From Thermoplasmata archaeon (GTDB taxonomy: Archaea > Thermoplasmatota > B47-G6): a stretch of DNA of 27,386 nt. The stretch is from assembly GCA_003663585.1 (NCBI GenBank), contig QMTU01000001.1:1-27386 (forward strand), read 5' to 3'. The notes beneath the pieces are model-generated. The model made no database searches and was not told the DNA's origin. It was given only the letters and a program-made list of their open reading frames with translations. The position numbers and the translations under genes are program-made. This document shows positions 21,063-27,386 of the stretch, piece after piece. Each line of letters starts with the position of its first letter. Positions within the stretch are counted from its first letter, which is position 1.

Positions 21063-21392
21063 CTACTTATCGATCCCATTGGCTAGTCTCCTGTCTGCGA
21101 GATACTTATAAGTCCAGAGGGCTCCGCCGGCAACCATGCCAATGACATAGGATATACATATAAGTACTCGCATTACATCCGTTACATCAGCAGGTGATGC
21201 AAATGGATCTATCCCAAACATTATATGGAGCGGTATGAGGACCAGGACGGTTGTGCCAACGATGAGAGCGCATGGCAGTGCGACTGCTCCAAGCAAGCCA
21301 CCACCAGCCATGCATGGTACTAGTAGAAGCAGGAACATTGCAAAGGATGGCTTTTTCATAGATCTCGCTTCTCTATTTATCGGGATCTCCAT
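21063..21392 (-). CDS. Membrane protein with three predicted segments
   Basis: A 109-residue protein starting at ATG 21392 behind AAAGGAG. Hydrophobic stretches are at about 15-35 (SFAMFLLLLVPCMAGGGLLG), 36-58 (LPCALIVGTTVLVLIPLHIM) and 74-96 (VLICISYVIGMVAGGALWTY). The final part is basic. No domain recognised. It may be an inner membrane protein of unknown role. Confidence 0.6.
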   Translation of the reverse strand: MEIPINREARSMKKPSFAMFLLLLVPCMAGGGLLGAVALPCALIVGTTVLVLIPLHIMFGIDPFASPADVTDVMRVLICISYVIGMVAGGALWTYKYLADRRLANGIDK

Positions 21393-21478
21393 TCCTGTTT
21401 CTCCTTTCTGGCCTTTAGATATAGACGGGTCCAGAGCAATGCGGCAGTGAGGGCTTCTTGATGGTATTCATCGGTTTT

Positions 21479-21519
21479 TCCCTAGCCTAGGGACTAGCAG
21501 GAGTCATCTCCCTCCTGCT
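21479..21519 (-). other. Two adjacent stem-loops after the lipoprotein gene, followed by an A-run
   Basis: The first (AGCAGGAG 21496-21503 / CTCCTGCT 21512-21519) has an 8-bp stem and 8-nt loop. The second (21479-21493, TCCCTAG/CTAGGGA around one C) is a near-perfect palindrome. On the coding strand the second stem is followed by AAAACCG, so again there is no U-run. They separate the lipoprotein gene from the membrane protein gene. Similar layout is seen at 5470 and 14471. Confidence 0.6.
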
Positions 21520-21526
21520 GAAATGG

Positions 21527-22093
21527 TCAACCGCCATCGTTGCCAACTTCGAAGTCACATAGGTGGGTGTCATAAAGGAGTTCCAGCTCTACCTCGCTTG
21601 ACCAGCTTCCGCTTACGCCCTCACAAAATCCTTCCATATGAAGTCTCAGTCTTGCGCCATTTTCTGTGAACTGAAGTTCACCATCGTCGATTCTACAACA
21701 CTTTTGTCCCCAGTCTTCCGTCTCAACTTTATCTACGCATCTGACCTTCAAATCCTTGTCCATTACGCCAAAGCATGTAAACATTTGGACTGCATCTCCA
21801 GACTGGCTTACAGAAAGCGCGATGCCGTCGCTGAGAGTAAATTCTTCCCGCTCTGTGCCGCTTGGGGTGATAAATTCTTGATAGCCGCTCTTTATTACGT
21901 ATACTCCACTTACGTCAACTGTGGAAGGAAGTTCCTGTTCGTCGTTGGATGTGGCACAGCCCTGGCAAGTAAGTCCCAACAGTACCAGCGCCGCTACCAG
22001 GAGGCCGAAGGATAGAAGCGGATGCTTCTTAACTGCTGCGACTGCTTTCTCGGTCATGCTCTTCAAGCTCTCTACCAAGTTCTTGAGTTTCAT
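21527..22093 (-). CDS. Membrane-anchored or lipoprotein-like exported protein
   Basis: A 188-residue protein. After 25 helical polar residues comes a hydrophobic segment (about 26-42, LLSFGLLVAALVLLGL) and a cysteine motif TCQGCAT (Cys46), a possible lipobox with an unusual -3 Cys. The exported body is beta-rich and acidic (STVDVSGVYVIKSG, later ELELLYDTHLCDFEV), with several Cys that may form disulfides. No family recognised. Two stem-loops follow the stop. Confidence 0.6.
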   Translation of the reverse strand: MKLKNLVESLKSMTEKAVAAVKKHPLLSFGLLVAALVLLGLTCQGCATSNDEQELPSTVDVSGVYVIKSGYQEFITPSGTEREEFTLSDGIALSVSQSGDAVQMFTCFGVMDKDLKVRCVDKVETEDWGQKCCRIDDGELQFTENGARLRLHMEGFCEGVSGSWSSEVELELLYDTHLCDFEVGNDGG

Positions 22094-22102
22094 GCTTTCC
22101 TC

Positions 22103-22636
22103 CTATTTTGCGGAAGATCTTGTTCGTTGATGAGGGCCAGACACCAATTGATCTTTGGCCGCTCGCCTGTGTGAGAGGGAATACTTAACATATTTAATAT
22201 GTTGCTTGCAAGTCTTACATCTAACGCCAACGTGAATACAGACGCGTTCGCGTTTTCCAAATCGACGAAGATCTATTTGGTTACGAGCTTTGTCAACCAG
22301 CGTGTTGCCTGTATCGGAATGCGGTAGCTCCTTTTTATGAGTTACCATATAATAGATTGCAGTTGCCGATTTGCCACAGGCTGGGCAGTCAGGGTTTTGA
22401 CATGTGTATTGTTTCTCCTGCGCCTGATTAAGGTGTCTGAAATCTTGTGCGGTTAGCGACCTTTCCCATGGCAGTGGAGTACTACCAAACCGCATGCGTG
22501 CCTTGCCTGACTTTGGATCTCCAGCCAGAATAGCTTCCATTGTTGGATTATCTACACAACGACCATAAAGCTCGAGATACTCGCGCTTATAGTCGTGCAG
22601 CTGGATCAAGTCTCCCTTCTTTCTCTTATTAATCAT
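22103..22636 (-). CDS. Zinc-binding basic protein, 177 aa
   Basis: It begins basic (MINKRKKGDLIQLHDYKREY). The middle has a Cys cluster CQNPDCPACGKSATA followed by a His-rich stretch, and later CIHVGVRCKTCKQH gives further Cys/His ligands. Spacing C-x4-C-x2-C and C-x6-C-x2-C suggests zinc ribbons or knuckles. The C-terminus is basic with many Arg/Lys (SHRRAAKDQLVSGPHQRTR). Nucleic-acid binding is plausible. It overlaps the upstream gene by 4 nt. Confidence 0.65.
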   Translation of the reverse strand: MINKRKKGDLIQLHDYKREYLELYGRCVDNPTMEAILAGDPKSGKARMRFGSTPLPWERSLTAQDFRHLNQAQEKQYTCQNPDCPACGKSATAIYYMVTHKKELPHSDTGNTLVDKARNQIDLRRFGKRERVCIHVGVRCKTCKQHIKYVKYSLSHRRAAKDQLVSGPHQRTRSSAK

Positions 22637-23415
22637 AGAAGAGCCCTCCTCAAGCGCAGAAGTTCTGCATCAAGTAGCCTGATATAGGTTTCTGGCCTAT
22701 ATCTTGGTAGTTTGCAGTTACCAGACTCAACAATTTCCTTTGCCAGCTTAATGTTATAGTCCTGTTCTTCTTCTATAGAATACCTCTCTCTGTCACTTAA
22801 CATAGTATTATCATCTGATACATTCTGCAATAGTATTTCATATATCTCAGTCTTATCGGAGACTTCTGTAAGCTCAAAGGGATCAGATATAATATGGCCA
22901 GCTTTTAACGCGGCAAGACTGGCTAGTATATAGTAATATGATTCGAAGGCACACCGATACGTTCTGTGTGTCAATGCTCGAGCAGACACCATCGAGCGTA
23001 TTGTATTTAAGGCATCTTCTTGTGACAAACAGGAGATGGCAATATCGAGAAATGGCTCCATGTCCGCGTTCTCGTAAATATACTGCGTATCCATTCTAAT
23101 GAAGTGCTTTAAATCATGTCCTGTGGCGAAGTGTCTGCACCATGGCCCTATTTCGATCAGGTTAGCCATACAACCATTTTCCCTACTTGCTAGAAACCAC
23201 TGTGTCTTTGGAGTGTTGTCTGAGTTTCTAATGCTAAGCAGCAGTTCGGTGTCAAGAAAGTACACTCCGCATATCTTGTCGAGAGTGTTGTTATCATAGA
23301 GACCATATGCAGTGCCTATTGTTGGGTATAGGCACAATATATATGCTCCGGAGTTCGACGCTGCTTCGTCTAAGATGAACTGCTTAGCTCTTTCAAAATC
23401 TTTTCGAATAACCAT
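22633..23415 (-). CDS. Degenerate YcgL-type nucleotidyltransferase-like protein
   Basis: A 260-residue protein. The segment TIGTAYGLYDNNTLDKICG (about 32-50) parallels GSHSYG...SDVDIRG of the enzyme at 6261-7439: G-x-x-YG, a short spacer, then I-x-G-x-Y. The two catalytic Asp positions are replaced (LDK-type residues instead of D-x-D). Later blocks, such as LKHFIRMDTQYIYENADMEP and a helical ARALTHRTYRCAFESYYY region, also match in order. I read it as an inactive relative, perhaps structural or regulatory. The resemblance is by eye and needs profile comparison. No frameshift is evident. Confidence 0.55.
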   Translation of the reverse strand: MVIRKDFERAKQFILDEAASNSGAYILCLYPTIGTAYGLYDNNTLDKICGVYFLDTELLLSIRNSDNTPKTQWFLASRENGCMANLIEIGPWCRHFATGHDLKHFIRMDTQYIYENADMEPFLDIAISCLSQEDALNTIRSMVSARALTHRTYRCAFESYYYILASLAALKAGHIISDPFELTEVSDKTEIYEILLQNVSDDNTMLSDRERYSIEEEQDYNIKLAKEIVESGNCKLPRYRPETYIRLLDAELLRLRRALL

Positions 23416-23424
23416 TATACTTCC

Positions 23425-23772
23425 TTAGAACGGTACACCATCATCGGAGACTACGGAGGTATTAGTTGTCTGGTCCTCAAAGTCGGGTTTCTGTTGATTT
23501 TGGGAATAGGCCTGCAGAATAGTATTTTGCAAGGTATTTCTGAAGGCTGCGCCTGGAGAATTCTTGTCTTGAGCATTTACGAAGAATATATCGTCTCGAA
23601 ACTTGCCATCTGTACCACGGCGACTAGGCATGCCAACGAAAAGTCCTTCGCTTCCTCTCACAACACGAAACCCTTTTACAACGAGGATATCATCGAGAGT
23701 TACGCTGGCGAAAGCTACTACCTTGCTTTTGGGGTTCTGCAGTTTAAATACGCGTACATCTGTGATCTTCAT
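23425..23772 (-). CDS. spoVG: SpoVG-family protein
   Basis: A 115-residue protein. The N-terminal 70 residues follow the SpoVG pattern: MKITDVRVFKL, then AFASVTLDDILVVKGFRVV, GLFVGMPSRRG and FRDDIFFVN. SpoVG is a small nucleic-acid-binding regulator in bacteria, where it binds DNA and RNA. The C-terminal extension (about 85-115) is Gln/Asp/Thr-rich and ends DDGVPF. A hydrophobic last residue after acidic residues is reminiscent of single-stranded-DNA-binding protein tails, which is only a resemblance. It starts at ATG 23772, overlapping the kinase gene stop by 4 nt. Confidence 0.85.
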   Translation of the reverse strand: MKITDVRVFKLQNPKSKVVAFASVTLDDILVVKGFRVVRGSEGLFVGMPSRRGTDGKFRDDIFFVNAQDKNSPGAAFRNTLQNTILQAYSQNQQKPDFEDQTTNTSVVSDDGVPF

Positions 23773-24353
23773 GTTCTATCTCCTTCCGGAAGCTGATTGT
23801 TTCCTATTATGTGCTCTTCTCTACATAAATCAAAGCATATCTGAGCGCGCCTAATATATCTGGCAGCTTCCTCATATGCCCTCATTAGTTGGTCTTTGTC
23901 TATGTTGTCAGTCTTTATTGTCACATTACCAGGAGCCCTAGTATGTAGAAATTCCTCAAGCTCTATTCCTTGTGTATCATCTATATTGTATGGCTCGCTT
24001 CTTGTTTCCTGGGGTCTAGTGAGAGCTCTTTTCTTACATGTCTCCGTGTTAGCGACTAGCTTGACAGTATAAACATCATGATCAAGATTTTCAAACAGCT
24101 CTCTAAGTCGCCACAAGACCCCAGTAGACTCGAGTACAAAATACTTGTTGGTATCTTCTAAAAGATTAGGCAATGCTGCATGCCATACATAGTCCTCTAT
24201 AGCAGAGGAAGATGAATGGTACTTTAACATTCTAGCTGTATGTTCTCTTACTTCGTCTATTGCAATGTGTGTCCATTCATTGAATTTCCCGACGAACCAT
24301 TTTGCAAAGGTCGTCTTGCCCGACGCAATAGGGCCTATAAGATTCACTATCAT
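23769..24353 (-). CDS. P-loop kinase (nucleoside/nucleotide-kinase-like)
   Basis: A 194-residue protein with a Walker A motif immediately at the N-terminus, NLIGPIASGKTTFAKW (GPIASGKTT at 7-15). A DE-type segment follows (IAIDEVREH), and a possible LID region contains Arg/Lys (CKKRALTRPQETRS). This fits AAA-type kinases such as nucleoside or polynucleotide kinases. The substrate is unknown. The start at ATG 24353 (GGAGG) is firm because the P-loop needs it, and it makes a 77-nt overlap with the end of the upstream protease gene. Confidence 0.8.
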   Translation of the reverse strand: MIVNLIGPIASGKTTFAKWFVGKFNEWTHIAIDEVREHTARMLKYHSSSSAIEDYVWHAALPNLLEDTNKYFVLESTGVLWRLRELFENLDHDVYTVKLVANTETCKKRALTRPQETRSEPYNIDDTQGIELEEFLHTRAPGNVTIKTDNIDKDQLMRAYEEAARYIRRAQICFDLCREEHIIGNNQLPEGDRT

Positions 24354-25116
24354 TTTGCATCTTCCTCCAATAGGGAACAGCTTTCTGTAGGAAACTCCTT
24401 ATTTCTTCGGTAGATACGAAGAAGGAGGCTCTGGTTGGAGCCATAGGAGAACCCTCTCTGAGCAACTCTGCACAGAAAATTCCTATTAGTGTGTCTGTCT
24501 GTTCCTCAAATATAGGACTCCCGCTGCCGCCGGGACCTCCAATAAACTGTGCTTGAACAAGTTCAAACTTGTTCTCAGTATTCAGATATCTTAATCCAAC
24601 TTTGCTAAAAAGAGTGATAATTTGGCTAATCCTGTGAGCTCGCAAAAGCATATATATGCGTGTCTTTGGAGAAGGAGTTTTAATTGCAAGAGTTACTGTA
24701 GGAACATAATTATCCTGAAGGTTAATGCTGAAGAGTGCAAGATCTCGGTCGAAATCAATTCCTGCTAATCGGAAATAAGTTGAGTCTTCTGCCAAGATAC
24801 CAGAGCAAAGCCTTCTCTGCTTTACAAGTGAGGCTAAATATTCTATTCGAGCCTTAAAAGTTGTACGGTCTATTCGGCCAAGCCTTAAGAGGTCAACAAG
24901 CTTGCTAAGTAAAAGATTATAGTTACAGGAATGGGCGACGCTTAATATCATACACCTATGCTGTTTGTTACATCCTAGTATAATACCATTAGTATAATGC
25001 CTGTTCAGAAACAACATTCCGCGTACACTGTCAATATTATCCCTGAAGCTATTTGCGTAAGATGTAAATGGAAATATTACTAATATTATCAAGCTCAACT
25101 TACCTAGGAGTTTCAT
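24277..25116 (-). CDS. Exported trypsin-like serine protease
   Basis: A 279-residue protein starting at ATG 25116 (GGAG at 6 nt). A signal peptide (LIILVIFPFTSYANS) without a lipobox precedes a divergent S1 core: MILSVAHSC (His62), FDRDLALFSI (Asp125) and GGPGGSGSPIF (Ser198). The insert between His and Asp is longer than in the other two proteases of this window. The last 25 codons overlap the kinase start. It is probably periplasmic or secreted. Gene order next to the transglycosylase suggests an envelope-related role. Confidence 0.82.
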   Translation of the reverse strand: MKLLGKLSLIILVIFPFTSYANSFRDNIDSVRGMLFLNRHYTNGIILGCNKQHRCMILSVAHSCNYNLLLSKLVDLLRLGRIDRTTFKARIEYLASLVKQRRLCSGILAEDSTYFRLAGIDFDRDLALFSINLQDNYVPTVTLAIKTPSPKTRIYMLLRAHRISQIITLFSKVGLRYLNTENKFELVQAQFIGGPGGSGSPIFEEQTDTLIGIFCAELLREGSPMAPTRASFFVSTEEIRSFLQKAVPYWRKMQNDSESYRPYCVGQDDLCKMVRREIQ

Positions 25117-25132
25117 TACTACTCCCTTCTGT

Positions 25133-25891
25133 TTATGGCAACTCACCATTCAAAAATTTTTGGCAGTTAAACAGCTTTTGTCTGGTTATGGTAGTATATT
25201 TATCCATTGCTCTCTCCGCATATGCCTCTGCCATGCTGCCATTATTATAGCGTCTCCAGGCAAGTCTGTGGCTGTATTCATATCTTTGAAGTAGATACAT
25301 ATAATGGAGGAGAAATACTTTCGTAGCCTCTAAAGGATCTAACAAAAGTCTCACAAGATATTCGTCGTTTTCTGATGCAATTGATAACACCTTGGTTTGT
25401 CTGCCAGTAAGGCGGACAGTATCTAGTTTGAACTGGTATATTCCCACTTCGCCAGCACTACCAATCATGAACTCATACATTGTCTCTTGCTCTGCTGTTA
25501 CCAGAGCGGAGATACACAAGTCCAGCTTTCTCTCGGGGCTAATACTGGGAAATACCTGCTGAATCGCTTGCGGGATTGCCTGGATAAATGTAGGTATTCT
25601 ATCGTACCGTCGTCTCATACTCAGCCGCCAGGATATTGCATTTTCGCATGCTGCTTGCCAGTCATCTTCCGTAGGAATATAAATGTATACTCTGCTGCCA
25701 GCCAGCAGTTTGCGGGGAAAATTGTTTTGAACTAGAAGATCTTTGACACGATATGGAGACTTGTAGTATTGAATGGAAATACCTCTCCATGTTTCTCCTT
25801 GTTGGACGTCATGTACTATGCAGCGTGCCTTTGCTTCTAGCGGGAGAACAAAGAGCAAGCTCAATAAGGCTTTTACCGCGCCATAGCGCAT
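25133..25891 (-). CDS. Exported LysM-like / lytic-transglycosylase (SLT-fold) protein
   Basis: A 252-residue protein with signal peptide (LLSLLFVLPLEAKA). About residues 27-73 form a LysM-like unit (VQQGETWRGISIQYY, later RVYIYIP) that would bind peptidoglycan. From about 95 a helical domain carries SALVTAEQETMYEFMIGSAG, then GEVGIYQF, matching the SLT motif E-S/T...S-x-AG-x-xG-x-x-Q: catalytic Glu136 lies 9 residues before Ser145, as in Slt70. It would cleave cell-wall glycan chains during entry or lysis, or remodel the wall in the infected cell. RBS GGAG at 10 nt; it overlaps the upstream gene by 19 nt. Confidence 0.85.
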   Translation of the reverse strand: MRYGAVKALLSLLFVLPLEAKARCIVHDVQQGETWRGISIQYYKSPYRVKDLLVQNNFPRKLLAGSRVYIYIPTEDDWQAACENAISWRLSMRRRYDRIPTFIQAIPQAIQQVFPSISPERKLDLCISALVTAEQETMYEFMIGSAGEVGIYQFKLDTVRLTGRQTKVLSIASENDEYLVRLLLDPLEATKVFLLHYMYLLQRYEYSHRLAWRRYNNGSMAEAYAERAMDKYTTITRQKLFNCQKFLNGELP

Positions 25892-26205
25892 TCTGTATCG
25901 TCTCCACCATAAACTTCAATAGATTCTATTGGAGATGAGACAAGGGTTGTTTGCAGTGAGATTACCTTCTCGTCTGTATTCGGAATAGACAAGCATCGAA
26001 GTGGTTGTCCTACGCATATGGTATTGAGAAAGAAGTTTCCTTTCTCGGTTTCTCGATCGTTTTCGTCTAGTGTGCTTACCTTCACTGCCCGAAAACCGTT
26101 CATGGTATAACCAGGAACGATTTTATAAATCTCGTCCTCCGTATCTACAATTAATACAACGTTTTCCGGCAACTCGCTGAGATCTGCTCGTCTTACTTTA
26201 TGCAT
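25873..26205 (-). CDS. Hypothetical protein, 110 aa
   Basis: The ATG at 26205 has AAAGGAGGA upstream; the longer frame (to 26238) would overlap the previous gene. It begins MHKVRRADLSELPENVVLIV and has beta-like segments throughout (EIYKIVPGYTMNGFRAVKVS, later NFFLNTICVGQPLRCLSI). No domain recognised. Confidence 0.6.
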   Translation of the reverse strand: MHKVRRADLSELPENVVLIVDTEDEIYKIVPGYTMNGFRAVKVSTLDENDRETEKGNFFLNTICVGQPLRCLSIPNTDEKVISLQTTLVSSPIESIEVYGGDDTECAMAR

Positions 26206-26224
26206 AACTCCTCCTTTCCCATAA

Positions 26225-27004
26225 CTATAACTCTCCAACTATAACCGTCCTACCTACATGGACTGTTGGTGAGTCATCTTGTGTTATAAGCAGCCATTTA
26301 TCTGTATCTATTATAAGTCCACCGTCTCCTTCCGTTATCGCTATCTGAGCTAGTATCACATTTCCTCTTCGAAGAAGTACATTTCTGTCTGTTGGCTTTA
26401 TAGGAATAATGGGCTCTTCAAATGACGAGAGTCCTATTCCATGTGAGACAATATTCGGAATTACAGTAATATTGTTCTGCTTGGCCGATTCAGTTATCAT
26501 ACCTGCAATGGCATTGCTAGCAATATTGCCGTAATTCAGCATGCTTATAATTTGAGCTAGTATGCTATAGGCAACCCCGACTAGCTTGCTATATAACCTA
26601 GTTGGGGTGCGGTATGTTAGAGTGTCAATCATTGCGACACACATACCGTCTAGTCTGACGCTAACATCTATTGATATCAAGTCTCCCGGTTGGAACTCTG
26701 TATCGGTAGGCTTGGATCTACTCACCTCCTCATTAACTGCAACTGAGGTATGATATCCATATTCTGGAACTCGGTTGTTAAGCGTGAGGTTTGGGTAAAG
26801 AGGTTCGATTGGTATTCCAGTAGCACGGGTAGAGTCCAAGTAATCCCTAAAGGAGTACTCTATATCCATTGGACTTTTATAGGCGCCGTTTCTAGTCTCC
26901 TTTATTGTCTTATTCATCCATTTTGTTACTAGGTCTCTTGCTATCCTGACTATGTTGATCTGTTGGGCACTGTATAGCCTGGTCGCCCTGTGGTTTCCGG
27001 GCAT
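26225..27004 (-). CDS. Methionine-aminopeptidase-like (M24 fold) protein with degenerate metal site
   Basis: A 259-residue protein that follows type I methionine aminopeptidase: an N-terminal helix (YSAQQINIVRIARDLVTKW), YGYHTSVAVNEEVSRS, QPGDLISIDVSVRLDG, IVSHGIGLSSFEEP and VILAQIAITEG. Of the five metal ligands of the family, the first Asp (D113) and the His (H188) are kept. The second Asp is Ala (about 124), the first Glu is Gln (220) and the second Glu is Gly (251), by my alignment. The two substrate His positions also changed. Hence it is probably not an active peptidase, but a pseudoenzyme that may bind peptides or N-termini. The start at ATG 27004 has AAGGAG at 8 nt; a 95-nt overlap with the upstream gene results. 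Confidence 0.78.
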   Translation of the reverse strand: MPGNHRATRLYSAQQINIVRIARDLVTKWMNKTIKETRNGAYKSPMDIEYSFRDYLDSTRATGIPIEPLYPNLTLNNRVPEYGYHTSVAVNEEVSRSKPTDTEFQPGDLISIDVSVRLDGMCVAMIDTLTYRTPTRLYSKLVGVAYSILAQIISMLNYGNIASNAIAGMITESAKQNNITVIPNIVSHGIGLSSFEEPIIPIKPTDRNVLLRRGNVILAQIAITEGDGGLIIDTDKWLLITQDDSPTVHVGRTVIVGEL

Positions 27005-27386
27005 AATTCGTCTCCTTCAGAGCTAGTCTGCTTTGGTGTATTAATGTCTCAAGAATAATTGGATCTGTTTTATCAAATCCGCTAAAATGCCCTAAAAGCT
27101 CTTTGGCTTCTGTGGTAGAAGTGCTCTTCAAAGCTTCTATAGAAGCTATAGCAGCGTTGCGTAGATCTGCTGGAGTATTTCTATGTGCACACATACCGGT
27201 AGTCGCTATCCAGCAGTCACTGCAGGTTTGTGTTCTACACGGTGGCCAGGCCATCGGGTTTATGGCATCGGCAAGCATCTGTCCACCCGCTAGACTTGCT
27301 AGCTTTAAGATAAGAAGACCAAGCTCTTCGAGGTTATTATCACTTTTTTCAATTACGCGGGTAAGAACATGAAAACACTCGAAGAA
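26910..27386 (-). CDS. Hypothetical protein with Cys cluster, N-terminus beyond window
   Basis: The frame is open from base 27386 to the stop at 26910, so the start lies outside the window; an in-frame ATG at 27278 exists but need not be the start. The visible part has a helical stretch (ECFHVLTRVIEKSDNNLEEL), a Cys cluster (WPPCRTQTCSDCW, then C in GMCAH) and a charged C-terminus. The Cys spacing could bind metal. It overlaps the methionine-aminopeptidase-like gene by 95 nt, unusually long here. No family recognised. Confidence 0.6.
   Translation of the reverse strand, partial: FFECFHVLTRVIEKSDNNLEELGLLILKLASLAGGQMLADAINPMAWPPCRTQTCSDCWIATTGMCAHRNTPADLRNAAIASIEALKSTSTTEAKELLGHFSGFDKTDPIILETLIHQSRLALKETNYARKPQGDQAIQCPTDQHSQDSKRPSNKMDE

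Noticed and set aside
1..27386. CRISPR array, insertion sequence, integrase or attachment site
   Set aside because: No spaced direct repeats, transposase or integrase motifs were seen.

Overview
The window looks like part of a large tailed-phage (jumbo-phage-like) genome. Every gene I can support, about 55 CDS plus one tmRNA, lies on the minus strand. The genes are packed with 1-20 nt gaps or ATGA/TAATG-type overlaps, and most have a strong GGAGG-type ribosome-binding site. Many are small proteins without known function, mixed with nucleic-acid and nucleotide enzymes typical of large phages. Lipobox signal peptides, a heptose-kinase-like enzyme and a tmRNA suggest a Gram-negative-type bacterial host; this is inference. 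No structural phage gene (capsid, terminase, tail) is present, so a large phage-like plasmid cannot be excluded. Transcription runs from high to low coordinates.

Layout in that order. 27386-22103: a cut Cys-containing protein, a degenerate methionine-aminopeptidase-like protein, an exported lytic transglycosylase, an exported trypsin-like protease, a P-loop kinase, a SpoVG homologue, a degenerate nucleotidyltransferase-like protein and a zinc protein. 22093-19909: lipoprotein and membrane proteins and a second trypsin-like lipoprotein. 19888-11937: a ubiquitin-like conjugation cassette of the PRTRC / Prok_Ub - Prok-E2 kind. It holds two ubiquitin-like proteins, three E2-like proteins each fused to a C-terminal zinc-finger module, one ThiF/E1-like adenylyltransferase and one JAMM protease. 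A complete ssrA (tmRNA) gene and several small genes sit inside it. 11931-7436: sugar-nucleotide genes (nucleotidyltransferase, cupin, heptose-kinase-like PfkB kinase), a third trypsin-like protease, a cytidine-deaminase-like enzyme and a C39-like cysteine protease. 7439-1691: a nucleic-acid repair or end-processing group with a YcgL-like nucleotidyltransferase, a DRB0094-type RNA ligase, a HAD phosphatase, a minimal DNA polymerase X and a second nucleotidyltransferase. 1637-1: small conserved phage proteins.

The most interesting region is 11.9-19.9 kb. It encodes every step of a ubiquitin-like pathway: modifier, activation, conjugation with a fused possible E3-like zinc module, and removal. 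A second protein-tagging system, tmRNA, is embedded in the same gene string, and its predicted tag does not end in the usual LAA-type degron. Three unusual stem-loops, each followed on the coding strand by an A-run instead of a U-run, are the only clear intergenic structures.
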